Shown: positions 20,692-30,478, counted from the first letter of the stretch. The stretch: DNA of 64,000 nt from Candidatus Rifleibacteriota bacterium (GCA_015233565.1 JADFXM010000006.1:124001-188000); one strand, 5' to 3'. A program made the numbers and translations. The notes: generated by a model not told the origin, from the letters alone.

Positions 20692-21930
20692 CTAGTCTTG
20701 AGCAATTTCACCAGGTTTTGCCAGATACCTGAGGAATTTTCCTCGAATCTGCCCTTTTTGGTAGGGCCCGAGATCACCGTTGTCTCCAGCCTGGATGTTA
20801 TTTCCCACACGGGTGAAATGTTCAGATGGAAGGATTTCAAACTCAGCAAAACCCGTTATTCTGGAGGATGCTTTGAAATTGTATGCTTCCGGGGTATACT
20901 TTCCATTCGGAGCGTCTATACCTGAAAGTTCATAAAGAGTTTTTGCATCTCTATTTTGGGCCTCGGAAGAAACGCTCGAAGGAATATTTGTGATGGGAAC
21001 AACCACTCGTGCTTTGCGATTAGGGATTTCCAAAAGTTTTCCCTTTTCATCGTGGGTGAGTTGATAGACAGCCTGATCGGCCTGTTCCGCGAGATTTTCC
21101 GGCTCATTGATTATCCGAAAATTAACACGTAACGGTTTATTGAAACCAAATATCATTCGATTGCGGTAATCTTTGGTTCCACTTCCAATTGTGTTTTCAA
21201 GATTTACGACTCCAAAACAATTCTTATGTTTATCTGGTACCTCAACAAGGGCACCGCTAAGTCTTACCGCTCTGGAGGCAACAGAAGTTGATGAAACAAT
21301 AACGGTTTGTGAAGCTAGCGCCAAAACTCCGCTTCCCAATTTGATTATATATTCTTCGCCCGGTTGAAAACCTATCCATTGTGAGGAATCTGGTTTTTGT
21401 TTTTCGGGAAACAGTGAGACTGAGAAAGTACCTGGGGTGAGGTCTTTAACCACCCCATGAGGAATTGCGAGAGGAATCGCAAGCCTTGGAGTAAAAGTAG
21501 CACCACTTTCTGCATCTGTAATTATATTAGTTCGTTCGGAATAAACTGAAGCCATGTCAAAACCCATCAAGCGTGCGAAAAAAAGCCCAAATGAAGCACT
21601 CGCTGCAACCTCAAATCCACGGTCGTAATCGAAGAACTCAATCCGGGTTTTCGAAGCTACTTCATCGGGTGGAAAACCATTTTGAACAATTATTTCCCGA
21701 ACCCTTTGGCAAACCTTATTCTTTTGGTCGACACTAAGAGGGCCGTTTGTCAATTCCACGGCCAAATCCATTCCACCTTTCCATGCGGCATTAACTGCCG
21801 TTTGGATTCTTGCTTTCTGATAATACATAAACCCAATATCTGTAACAAAAGCTAACAAACTAAGGATAAAAAAACTGGCAATGCATAGTAGGAGGACGCC
21901 TCCAGTTTTTTTCTTTCGGGGAATTACCAT
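20692..21930 (-). CDS. TadG-like exported protein, short paralog
   Basis: 412 residues. The N-terminus has a Lys/Arg cluster (RKKKTGG) then a hydrophobic helix (LLLCIASFFILSLLAFVTDIGF) and a polar helix with KARIQTAVNAAWKGGMDLA. This is the TadE/TadG pseudopilin-like layout of Flp pilus systems. Its N-terminal ~240 and C-terminal ~110 residues align with the ends of the two giant proteins upstream; shared strings include VVPITNIPSSV, the SPNG/APNG block, YNFKASSRITGFAEFE, and GPYQKGQIRGKFLRYLAKP at the end. It lacks their ~800-residue insertion. Ribosome site GAGGAG is 8 bases from the ATG. It is likely exported and held at the inner membrane, perhaps in a Tad-type machine whose ATPase and secretin genes are not in the window. 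Confidence 0.8.
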   Translation of the reverse strand: MVIPRKKKTGGVLLLCIASFFILSLLAFVTDIGFMYYQKARIQTAVNAAWKGGMDLAVELTNGPLSVDQKNKVCQRVREIIVQNGFPPDEVASKTRIEFFDYDRGFEVAASASFGLFFARLMGFDMASVYSERTNIITDAESGATFTPRLAIPLAIPHGVVKDLTPGTFSVSLFPEKQKPDSSQWIGFQPGEEYIIKLGSGVLALASQTVIVSSTSVASRAVRLSGALVEVPDKHKNCFGVVNLENTIGSGTKDYRNRMIFGFNKPLRVNFRIINEPENLAEQADQAVYQLTHDEKGKLLEIPNRKARVVVPITNIPSSVSSEAQNRDAKTLYELSGIDAPNGKYTPEAYNFKASSRITGFAEFEILPSEHFTRVGNNIQAGDNGDLGPYQKGQIRGKFLRYLAKPGEIAQD

Positions 21931-22186
21931 ATCCTATTCTCCTCAATGACACTTCTCAGAACTATTCTAATTCTTATATATGTGAGAGTCTACAAATTTT
22001 TTCAATTTCAACCACCGTGAGAACATACCATTACGAAAAGCAAAGCCAAAAAAGTAGCATTTCTTGGCTATGAAAACAGAACTTTTTCAGCAAGCTGAGT
22101 GCGAATTTTTGGCAAAATTCATCTCGCAATGGCACTTAAAGTAAAATAACGTTTAGAATCAGGCAATCTTAACATGGAAACGGCCA

Positions 22187-25100
22187 TTACTTTTGCGCTT
22201 TTGGATTGGGCTTAACAATATATTTTATAAAGAAACCTCGCATCTGACCTGGAATATATGGGCCCAGGAAGCTTTTGTAACCTCTTCTTCCATCATTATA
22301 TATTCGAGTAAAACAGCATCTGGGAAGGACTTCAAACTGCGCGAATCCAATAATTCGCGGAGATGCCGTAAAGTTGTACTGATCGGGCAGATAAAGTCCG
22401 TTGGGGCTATCAGTTCCTGTTAATGAATAAAGAGAGGCAGCTGAGGCGTTCTGAGATGTCTTTACGGATGCCGGAAGGTCGGTGATTGGAACCACGATCT
22501 GAGCAGCAGGATTCGTTGGGGTAAAAGTTCCGACATCGGCATTATAATTGGGGCACCAGACGGTAGATGTCGAAACAGCCGAACATGCCGGATGGGATGG
22601 ATCGTTGGTATGAAGGTCGTCAGGGGAGGCGAGAGGATTACCGTGTTGGTGTGTTGGGGCATATGTCAAAGAGCCGACAATTTGATCAGTTTCAGAAGCA
22701 TAATTATTTTGCACAGTTGTGACACGGTAGTTAGTTCCCAGTTTTGTTTCTCCGGAACCGGTTCCATACCCATCGGTCATTTCTTCTACGTAATTCCCGC
22801 TAGGGTCAGACTCAGGAACGTTGGTCGGGTTTACAATTCCAAATTGCAGTTTCACATACCCATTAACTGGTGGAATACTTGGAGCATATGTTCCTGAAGC
22901 CGTTTTTCTTGAAACTGCCCCCAGGAGAAGGTTATCTAACACAAGACGTTGAGTCTGAATATTGGAATGTTGGTGTCCTCCCATAAATGTAAATGACCCG
23001 AATCCATTTACATCTCCCCAAATATAGCAACATTTGGTTGAATCGTCATTTCTTGTCCCAAGATTTCTAACGTGACTGGGGTCTCCGGTTCTCAATTTTG
23101 CAATGTAAAAAGAGTCGGTATGCCCAGAAGACCCGGAAGGATAAGCACCGCTGTGGTCTTGGCAACGGGGATTATATGTCTCACTCGCAGGCAGAGTGAA
23201 GGATCCACCATCCTGGGAATTGATTGTAGAATAACGCATTGAAGTTACCATATTTTGGCCATAGAAGAATGCTATATTATGGAAATTTTGAAAGGCAAGG
23301 CAATCCTGGTAATCATTTGTTATCGAAATGGCGTCCGTAGATATTCTTATCACCGGGTCAGGATGGCTGGCGATTCTTTCATAAACAGATGCCTGCCAAA
23401 GGGCAATGTCAAGAGTTTCAGGAGCAAAACACTGAGAGAATACAAAACCTCCTTTATTAATGTGGTCGCGAATCAAGCGGACGGTTTTGTATTTCATTTT
23501 CTGAACACGATTCGGGTATCTTACAAAATCATTGGTATCCGAAAGTGTATTTGAGTTAGAATCAGAAGTTGAATTGCTGACCAGACTTCCATTGTTCAAA
23601 AGCTTTCTGCCATCTATTGCCCAGGACCAATAATCCGTATATGTTGCGGGATAGTCGTCAGTAAAACCTAAGTTAGTAGCTAGATCCCAATTGTATCTTG
23701 CCGACTGGCATTGCGGCCTTTCACTGTCTCCGTAAGTACAGATGCATGAATTTTGGTGGTTGGTGTTTCCATCTTGATTTGTTAGAAAATAATTAATGTA
23801 AGGAGTTCCGCTTCCGGGTAGCCCTTGGTTAGCTCTGGTCTGCCATGTTGAACTCCCAACTTGTCTATCAGCACATCTTAGACCCCAATTCATACATGCT
23901 GGGTTAGTATTTGTTGTCTGTGTTGAATTATATGCAATATTGGGTTTAATAAGAATTTTTGTCACATTCGATGATGAGCTTGATGTTTCTACATACATAT
24001 TCACGGGAATGTTTAAATAAAATTTGGTATTTGTTCCGAAAGAAATAGCACCCTGCGGAAGAGGAGAAGTAGAAGTGCTCAAAAAGTAGTTGACACTGCT
24101 AACCGTAGTGTAAGGGCGGTAATAAGTAATCAAAGAGGTATCTATCGAGGGGGTTGTAACTTGGTAGTTGCTGCCCAGATTACTGTTTGTATAAAGCTTT
24201 TTGGCTGATTGATCGAAATAGTATTCTTTATACCGATAGGAGCTATATTTTCCCCAGACATCAGAATCATAATTGCTTACCGGCAAATAATAAAATGCAC
24301 AACATGCAGGGCACATCTGAGCAGTTGGTGAGCTTACTGTAGACAAAACGCTTCTGAAGTCATAACAGGTATCAGTTATGTTGTCACACCCACCTGTAAA
24401 GCCGGTAAAATCTTCGTGATGCATGTGAATCCACTTGTAGTTGTCAAGCTGGCCAGCACAGATGCCATCATCATAAATTTGTGTACAACTGTTGCCATTA
24501 TAGGTGTCGTCTCTTCCGGGTTTATAGGTACCGTATGGAATTTCTGCAGTCTGAATCAATGCTGCCACAAGATCTGGAGCAGGTTGCGAAGAATAAACGG
24601 CAATAGGGAAGCGGTATCCGGTATCGCCATCTAACGAAAGAACATTTGTTCCGACAGCATTGTAAACATCTTGGAGCGCAGTTGCCCCAGTGGCTATACT
24701 CCAATAAGTGCTGCTAATCGAAGCACTGGCTAGTGCGTTTTTAACAAGGTTGGGGGTAGTGGAAGCAACCGTTTGGATGATTATCTTAAATTTAATCCTT
24801 CGGTCGGCAAGTCTTTTCGCAAGCGCACAACCTTTGGTATTCGCAGTCGAAATTGAATCGGATGCATTCCCCCACGGAAGCATGAAGGAGCCTCCCCTGT
24901 AGCCTAAAAGCCACTCCACTGGAAGACAAGCTGCGGTATCACTTGCATTAATTTTCAAACACCAATAAGCAACACCATAAGCTTTAATGTAAGCATTATC
25001 TGAAGATTGGGCATTCGCATCCATGGGGACAAACACTTTGATCGGAACAGTTGCCGTTCCAAGAGGAATTTGAGCAGCTCCACTCCCTGGTTTTAGAATG

Positions 25101-25855
25101 TATTCCACTCCCGGGACAAAGCCTTCCCAGTCGGTGCCGGTAGACGTGCTGGTAGAGGTACTGGTAGACGTGTTGGTACCAGTGGCATTCGCATAATAAC
25201 CATCTGTAAATAGTGGATTTGTCTGGTCAAAATTTGGGTTGTTGGGATCATAATCCGGATTATTCGGATCTTGCGGAGGGAGTCTGTTTCCTAAGGAATC
25301 AGATTCCAAGGGATTGAACGTATAGATACTGTAAGCTCTGGAATCTATGCCACCAGTAGCGTCAATTCCATCTCTTATTATGGCATGGGGGAGGCCAATC
25401 GGAAAAATGTTCAAACCTGGAGAATTACCACCTCCGAGGTTATTGGTTCGTGTTCCTTGAACTTTAAAAGAAAGTTGATTGAAAATTTTCGCGAAAAAAA
25501 GGCTTCTGGTGTTGCTTCCAGTAACGGTTATACCGTTGTTATTATCAAAAAAAGTGACAGTAACGCTATTGGACAAGGAACCCACGCTAGTACCAAGATT
25601 ATTTGCGATAACATCCATTACACGTTGTGTAATTTGCGCTGTGGCAGAAGCATCAAGGGCCACCCCCTGTTGAAACTTCAGCTCTCGCAAAAGATCGTAG
25701 CCTGCTTTATAACCAGCATTAACCGCAGTGTCAATGCGTTTTTTTTCTGAATACATATAACCAACATCAGCCACTATTGATAAAAGGCCAACGCAAAATA
25801 CCAATGCGATGGAGACCATCACAATACTTCCGGTGCGGTTCTTTTTTTCTTTCAT
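22187..25855 (-). CDS. Giant TadG-like protein with Cys-rich insertion, copy A
   Basis: 1222 residues from the ATG at 25855, chosen because GGAGG precedes it by 8 bases; an in-frame upstream start has no such site. The N-terminus is TadG-like: charged KEKKNRTGS, membrane helix (IVMVSIALVFCVGLLSIVADVGYM), then KKRIDTAVNAGYKAGYDLL. After ~residue 300 comes a large Cys- and Tyr-rich part. It includes IHMHHEDFTGF (His-His-Glu-Asp near 479-482), CPACCAFYYLP, KGGFVFSQCFAPETLDIAL (~802) and FMGGHQHSN (~957). These resemble a family with YDWLHLHHEDFTGQ and GGFLFAMC strings, often mislabelled asparagine synthetase B; that link is from memory. The last ~110 residues return to the short-paralog sequence. 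Many cysteines suggest an exported, disulfide-bonded surface protein. Function unknown. Confidence 0.82.
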   Translation of the reverse strand: MKEKKNRTGSIVMVSIALVFCVGLLSIVADVGYMYSEKKRIDTAVNAGYKAGYDLLRELKFQQGVALDASATAQITQRVMDVIANNLGTSVGSLSNSVTVTFFDNNNGITVTGSNTRSLFFAKIFNQLSFKVQGTRTNNLGGGNSPGLNIFPIGLPHAIIRDGIDATGGIDSRAYSIYTFNPLESDSLGNRLPPQDPNNPDYDPNNPNFDQTNPLFTDGYYANATGTNTSTSTSTSTSTGTDWEGFVPGVEYILKPGSGAAQIPLGTATVPIKVFVPMDANAQSSDNAYIKAYGVAYWCLKINASDTAACLPVEWLLGYRGGSFMLPWGNASDSISTANTKGCALAKRLADRRIKFKIIIQTVASTTPNLVKNALASASISSTYWSIATGATALQDVYNAVGTNVLSLDGDTGYRFPIAVYSSQPAPDLVAALIQTAEIPYGTYKPGRDDTYNGNSCTQIYDDGICAGQLDNYKWIHMHHEDFTGFTGGCDNITDTCYDFRSVLSTVSSPTAQMCPACCAFYYLPVSNYDSDVWGKYSSYRYKEYYFDQSAKKLYTNSNLGSNYQVTTPSIDTSLITYYRPYTTVSSVNYFLSTSTSPLPQGAISFGTNTKFYLNIPVNMYVETSSSSSNVTKILIKPNIAYNSTQTTNTNPACMNWGLRCADRQVGSSTWQTRANQGLPGSGTPYINYFLTNQDGNTNHQNSCICTYGDSERPQCQSARYNWDLATNLGFTDDYPATYTDYWSWAIDGRKLLNNGSLVSNSTSDSNSNTLSDTNDFVRYPNRVQKMKYKTVRLIRDHINKGGFVFSQCFAPETLDIALWQASVYERIASHPDPVIRISTDAISITNDYQDCLAFQNFHNIAFFYGQNMVTSMRYSTINSQDGGSFTLPASETYNPRCQDHSGAYPSGSSGHTDSFYIAKLRTGDPSHVRNLGTRNDDSTKCCYIWGDVNGFGSFTFMGGHQHSNIQTQRLVLDNLLLGAVSRKTASGTYAPSIPPVNGYVKLQFGIVNPTNVPESDPSGNYVEEMTDGYGTGSGETKLGTNYRVTTVQNNYASETDQIVGSLTYAPTHQHGNPLASPDDLHTNDPSHPACSAVSTSTVWCPNYNADVGTFTPTNPAAQIVVPITDLPASVKTSQNASAASLYSLTGTDSPNGLYLPDQYNFTASPRIIGFAQFEVLPRCCFTRIYNDGRRGYKSFLGPYIPGQMRGFFIKYIVKPNPKAQK

Positions 25856-26242
25856 ACTAGGCCTCCAAGTTTTGAGATAATGAATCCATAACATTATAAG
25901 CAATTTCCGAACCAAAATACAAATAAGTTATTAAAACGCAGAGCAAACGCATAGTATTGCTAAAATGCAACTAATTGTGATTTTCCAGAGTCAATTCTTT
26001 TACTAAGTTTAATAATTAACAACCGATTGCTGAGAGAAATCAAAGCGTCTAAGCAATCAAGTTTCATCGGACCTTATAAAACAGAGCCAACGTATTCTCT
26101 TTATTTTTTATCCCCGTGTTTCATAAGGTTTATTGTTTATGGAACCTTTCATTAATTTTTGAATGAAATATTTTCTTTTGGATTTCTCTCAAACTGATTT
26201 TGGAAAACCAAACCGCAATCTAAACCAGGCAGTATTTCGTAG
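25856..26242. other. Intergenic between the tandem giant genes
   Basis: 387 bases. The first ~65 hold the conserved leader and promoter of copy A. The remainder is AT-rich with no ORF. A small stem (AAGGTT at 26125-26130 with AACCTT at 26143-26148) lies ~95 bases beyond the stop of copy B and is only a weak terminator candidate. Confidence 0.5.
25893..25922 (-). promoter_or_regulatory. Predicted sigma-70-type promoter of copy A
   Basis: On the minus strand: TTGTAT (25922-25917), 18-base spacer, TATAAT (25898-25893), about 38 bases before the ATG at 25855. The same arrangement is conserved upstream of copy B, including the spacer text TTTGGTTCG, which supports it. Confidence 0.55.
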
Positions 26243-29200
26243 TTATCTAAATGATGTGGGGTTCGGTTTGACAAGGTATTTAATAAAGAAACCCCTCATC
26301 TGACCGGGAATATATGGCCCCAAGTAGCTTTTGTAACCTTTTCTTCCATCATTATAAATTCGGGTAAAACAGCATTTGGGAAGGATTTCAAACTGGGCAA
26401 ATCCTATTATTCGGGGAGATGCTGTAAAGTTATATTGATCCGGAAGGTATAGACCATTAGGGGAATCTGTTCCAGTTAATGAATAAATGGAGGGCGCCGA
26501 AGCATTCTGGCCGGTCTTAACTGAGGAAGGAAGGTCAGTTATTGGGATCACAATCTGAGCACCAGGATTCGTTGGGGTAAATGTTCCGACGTCAGCATTA
26601 TAATTGGGGCACCAAACGGTAGATGTCGAACAAGCCGAACATGCTGGAAGGGAGGTATCGCTGGAGTGAAGATCATCTGGTGAAGCGAGAGGATCGCCAT
26701 GCCTGTGAGTGGAAGCATATGTCAAAGAGGCGACAATCTGGTCAGTTTCAGAAGCAAGGTTATTTTGCACAGTCATAACGCGATAGTTTGTGCCCAGTTT
26801 AGTTTCTCCAGAAGCGGTTCCATAACCTTTTGTCATTTGTTGTACATAATCCGAAGAAACATCAGAATCACCATTGTTGGTAGGGTCGACCACACCGAAT
26901 TGCAGTTTCACATTTCCATTTACAGGCAGGATAGTTTGTCCAGCTTGTCCTTGGGCGGTTTTCCTGGAGGTTGCACCTAAGAGAAGATTATCTAACACGA
27001 GGCGTTTGGTCTGAATGTTGGCATGTTGGTGGCCACCCATAAATGTAAATGACCCAAATCCGTTGACATCTCCCCAACAATAACAGGAATAGTCGGCATT
27101 ATCATTTCTTGTCCCGAGGTTTTTTACATGGCAGGGATCGTCCGTTCTCATTTTTCCGATATAAAAGGAATCAGTGTGCCCACTTTGCCCAGAGGGATAA
27201 TCGCCGCTGTGATCTTGGCAACGTGGATTACACGCTTCACTTGCGGTAAGAGTAAAATCTCCTCCATCCTGGGAATTTATCGTAGAATAGCGCATTGAAG
27301 ACACTAAATTTTGGCCATAAAAAAATGCTATGTTGTGAAAATTTTGAAACGCAAGACAATCCTGATAATCATTTGTTATCGAAATCGAGTCAGAGGATAT
27401 TCTTATCATTGGATCTGGATTAGAAGCGATTCTTTCATAGATAGATGCTTGCCAAAGGGCAATGTCAAGAGTTTCAGGAGCAAAACACTGTGAGTATACA
27501 AAACCTCCATTTTTAATATGTTGCCGAATCAAGCGAGCAGTCTTAAATTTCATTTTCTGAACACGGTTCGGGTATCTTACAAAATCATTTGTGTCTGAAA
27601 GTGTATTTGAGTTGGTGTCGGAAGTTGAGTTATTAACCAAACTTCCATTGTTCAGAAGCTTTCTCCCATTAATTGCCCAAGACCAGTAATCCGTATAAGA
27701 GGCAGGAAAGTCGTCTGTAAAGCCTAACGAAGTGGCTAGATCCCAGTTGTATTTTGCCGACTGGCATTGCGGCCTTTCACTATCACCGTAAGTGCAAATG
27801 CACGAATTTTGATGGTTTTTGTTTCCATCTTGATTGGTAAGAAAATAAAAAATGTAGGGAGTTCCGCTTCCGGGAAGTCCTTGGTTAGCTCTGATCTGCC
27901 AAGTGGGACTCCCAATTTGTCGATCAGCACATCTTAAGCCCCAATTCATGCATGCGGGATTAGTGGTTGTCGTCTGAGCGGTATTATATGGAATATATGG
28001 TTTAACAAGAATTTTGGATACAGTTGATGTATAACTTGATGTTTCAACATACATATTTACTGGAATATTTAAATAAAATTTAGTATTTGTTCCGAATGAG
28101 ATGGCTGCTTGTGGCAATGGGGAAGTAGAAGTGCTCAAGAAGTAGTTGACTCCACTAATCGTGGTGTAAGGCCGATAATAAGTAATCAGGGAAGTATCTA
28201 TTGTGGGGGTAGTGACTTGGTAATTGCTTGTCATATTAGTATTGGTGTAAAGTTTTTTAGCGGACTGATCAAAATAGTATTCTTTATAACGATATGAACT
28301 GGATTTTCCCCAGACATCTGAATCGTAGTTGCTTACCGGAAGATAATAAAATGCGCAACAAGCAGGGCACATCTGAGCAGTTGACGAACTAACCGTAGAC
28401 AAAACATCTCTAAAGTCATAACAGGTTTTTGTTATGTTATCACACCCTCCTGTGAAGCCTGTAAAATCTTCATGGTGCATGTGAATCCATTTGTAGTTAT
28501 CAAGCTGACCGGTACAAATGGCATCGTCGTAGATTTGTGTACAACTGGTGCTACTATAGGTGTCATTTCTCCCTGGATTATATGTTCCATACGGGATTTC
28601 AGCTGACTGAATCAGCTGTGCCACAAGATCCGGATCAGGTTGCGAAGAATAAACGGCTATCGGAAAACGATATCCTGTATCGCCATCCAGAGAAAGAACG
28701 TTTGTTCCAACAGCATCGTAAACATCCTGCAAGGCTGTTGCTCCAGTGGCTATGCTCCAATAAGTTGTGCTTACTGAAGCGCTGGCAAGAGCGGCTTTAA
28801 CAAGATTGGGGGTAGTAGAAGCAACGGTTTGAACGATTATCTTGAACTTGATTTTTCTGTCAGCAAGTCTTTTTGCTAACACAACACCTTTAGTGTTCGC
28901 GGTTGCAATCGTATCGGAAGCATTTCCCCAGGGAAGCATAAATGAGCCTCCCCGATAACCTAATAACCATTCCACAGGAAGATAGGCCGCTGTGTCACTT
29001 GCATTAATTTTCAAACACCAAAAAGCAACACCGTAAGCTTTTATATAAGAGCTATCATAAGGCTGAGCCCCTGAATCCATGGGGACAAGAACCTTGATCG
29101 GAACAGTTGCCGTTCCAATTGGAATTTGAGCTGTTCCGCTTCCTAATTTCAGAATGTATTCAACTCCCGGAACAAAGCCCTCCCAATCGGTGCTGGTTGC

Positions 29201-29911
29201 AGTTCCAGTGCTGGTACCCGAAGACGAACTGGTATTTGTTGCGTTGGCATAAAAACCATTTGTAAACAGTGGATTTGTCTGGTCAAAGTTGGGGTTAGCG
29301 GAGTCATAGTCAGGATTATTGGGGTCTTGCGGAGGGAGTCTATTTCCCAAGGAATCAGATTCCAAAGGGTTGAAGAAATAAATGCTATAAGCCCGGGAAT
29401 CTATTCCTCCAGATGCGTCAATTCCATCTTTTACTATGCCATGAGGGATGCCAAGTGGAAAAACTTTTAATCCAGGAGAATTACTATTTCCCAGATCGTT
29501 AGATCTGGATCCTTGAACTTTGAAAGTGAGTTGATTAAAAATCCTTCCAAAAAAAAGACTTCCCGTATTAGTTCCGATGACTGCCAAACCATTATTATTA
29601 TCAAAAAAGGTGACACTAACATTATTTGATATGGATCCCACGCATGTACCAAGGTTCTGGGCAACGACATCCAATACACGTTGTGCTATTTGTGCAGTAG
29701 TTGAGCTATCAAGGGTAACTCCTTGCTGAAACTTCTTTTCTCTCAAAAGATCATACCCGGCTTTATAACCAGCATTAACTGCTGAATCAAGTCGCTTTTT
29801 TTCTGAATACATATACCCACCATCAACCACCAAGGCCAAAAGACCCACACAAAACACCAATGCGATGGCAAACATCACAATATTTCCGGTGCGTTTTTTT
29901 TTCCCTTTCAC
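26243..29911 (-). CDS. Giant TadG-like protein with Cys-rich insertion, copy B
   Basis: 1222 residues from a GTG at 29911 (TTGAGG upstream), aligning without length change to the ATG start of copy A. By eye roughly four in five residues are identical to copy A, including the membrane helix, the MHHEDFTG block, KNGGFVYSQCFAPETLDIAL, FMGGHQHAN and the C-terminal GPYIPGQMRGFFIKYLVKP. Differences cluster in short linkers: the Ser/Thr/Gly tract before DWEGFVPGVEYIL, and the segment after GATSRK. The start-to-start distance to copy A is 4056 bases. It is probably exported and membrane-anchored, like copy A. The use of GTG rather than ATG and a weaker ribosome site suggests lower translation than copy A. 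Function unknown. Confidence 0.82.
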   Translation of the reverse strand: MKGKKKRTGNIVMFAIALVFCVGLLALVVDGGYMYSEKKRLDSAVNAGYKAGYDLLREKKFQQGVTLDSSTTAQIAQRVLDVVAQNLGTCVGSISNNVSVTFFDNNNGLAVIGTNTGSLFFGRIFNQLTFKVQGSRSNDLGNSNSPGLKVFPLGIPHGIVKDGIDASGGIDSRAYSIYFFNPLESDSLGNRLPPQDPNNPDYDSANPNFDQTNPLFTNGFYANATNTSSSSGTSTGTATSTDWEGFVPGVEYILKLGSGTAQIPIGTATVPIKVLVPMDSGAQPYDSSYIKAYGVAFWCLKINASDTAAYLPVEWLLGYRGGSFMLPWGNASDTIATANTKGVVLAKRLADRKIKFKIIVQTVASTTPNLVKAALASASVSTTYWSIATGATALQDVYDAVGTNVLSLDGDTGYRFPIAVYSSQPDPDLVAQLIQSAEIPYGTYNPGRNDTYSSTSCTQIYDDAICTGQLDNYKWIHMHHEDFTGFTGGCDNITKTCYDFRDVLSTVSSSTAQMCPACCAFYYLPVSNYDSDVWGKSSSYRYKEYYFDQSAKKLYTNTNMTSNYQVTTPTIDTSLITYYRPYTTISGVNYFLSTSTSPLPQAAISFGTNTKFYLNIPVNMYVETSSYTSTVSKILVKPYIPYNTAQTTTTNPACMNWGLRCADRQIGSPTWQIRANQGLPGSGTPYIFYFLTNQDGNKNHQNSCICTYGDSERPQCQSAKYNWDLATSLGFTDDFPASYTDYWSWAINGRKLLNNGSLVNNSTSDTNSNTLSDTNDFVRYPNRVQKMKFKTARLIRQHIKNGGFVYSQCFAPETLDIALWQASIYERIASNPDPMIRISSDSISITNDYQDCLAFQNFHNIAFFYGQNLVSSMRYSTINSQDGGDFTLTASEACNPRCQDHSGDYPSGQSGHTDSFYIGKMRTDDPCHVKNLGTRNDNADYSCYCWGDVNGFGSFTFMGGHQHANIQTKRLVLDNLLLGATSRKTAQGQAGQTILPVNGNVKLQFGVVDPTNNGDSDVSSDYVQQMTKGYGTASGETKLGTNYRVMTVQNNLASETDQIVASLTYASTHRHGDPLASPDDLHSSDTSLPACSACSTSTVWCPNYNADVGTFTPTNPGAQIVIPITDLPSSVKTGQNASAPSIYSLTGTDSPNGLYLPDQYNFTASPRIIGFAQFEILPKCCFTRIYNDGRKGYKSYLGPYIPGQMRGFFIKYLVKPNPTSFR

Positions 29912-29948
29912 ATTAAGCCTCAAATTTCTGAGATTATTAATCCAAAAC

Positions 29949-29978
29949 AGTATAAGCAATTTTCGAACCAAAATTCAA
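29949..29978 (-). promoter_or_regulatory. Predicted sigma-70-type promoter of copy B
   Basis: On the minus strand: TTGAAT (29978-29973), 18-base spacer, TATACT (29954-29949), 38 bases before the GTG at 29911. The spacer text (TTTGGTTCGAAAATTGCT) differs by one base from that of copy A, so the duplication includes the promoter. Confidence 0.55.
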
Positions 29979-30424
29979 ATCAGTAATTAAAATTCCGGAA
30001 ATTCCAGGCACCATCACAATTCGCGTTCGAGGTTTCTACACCCAACTTCATAATTCCTGACCCGTATATGAATCGATCTCTATTTTGCAGTAGTGGTGCG
30101 GAATTTGAAAATGCACTTTTTCCGGAAGAATTTGCCGATATCTCAGGACTTTCTCGAATAAAAAGTGCCATTTTAAAATACTCCCGCATCAGGAAGTCTG
30201 AACTTCATAATTCCTGATCCAGGAAAAATTAGAATGACACTTTTTGAGAAAAAAAAGTAACAATAACGCAAATTTATCTGTTAGTTGCCTTTCTATTTTC
30301 TGAGTTAATTCTCCGAAATGCAAATCAATTAGTGCATTAATCAGGAGATCTGAACTTGTCATTTAAAAAAATGACAAATACTTTTCCTGCCAACTGAGTA
30401 TTACATTTTTTTCCTTTTGCTATC
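29979..30424. repeat. Intergenic region with short direct and inverted repeats
   Basis: No gene is evident between the divergent copy B and the gene at 30479. The sequence CTTCATAATTCCTGA occurs near 30049 and 30202. TTTCTCGAATAAAAAGTGCCATT (30150-30172) has an inverted, slightly shortened partner at 30229-30251. ATCAGGA(A/G)nTCTGAACTT occurs near 30188 and 30340. These look like decayed repeats or binding sites rather than a coding region. Confidence 0.45.
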
Positions 30425-30454
30425 TTGCGGGAAAGTCGACAAATTAGTTAGAAT
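30425..30454 (+). promoter_or_regulatory. Candidate promoter of the 30479 gene
   Basis: TTGCGG (30425-30430), 18-base spacer, TAGAAT (30449-30454), 25 bases before the ATG and just upstream of an AGGAGG ribosome site. A plausible sigma-70-type match, unsupported by conservation. Confidence 0.35.
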
Positions 30455-30478
30455 TAAAGAAATATTTAGGAGGCAATC

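Noticed and set aside
22187..29911. Composite transposon explanation for the duplicated giant genes
   Set aside because: No transposase, terminal inverted repeats or target duplications are visible; simple tandem duplication with promoter is enough.
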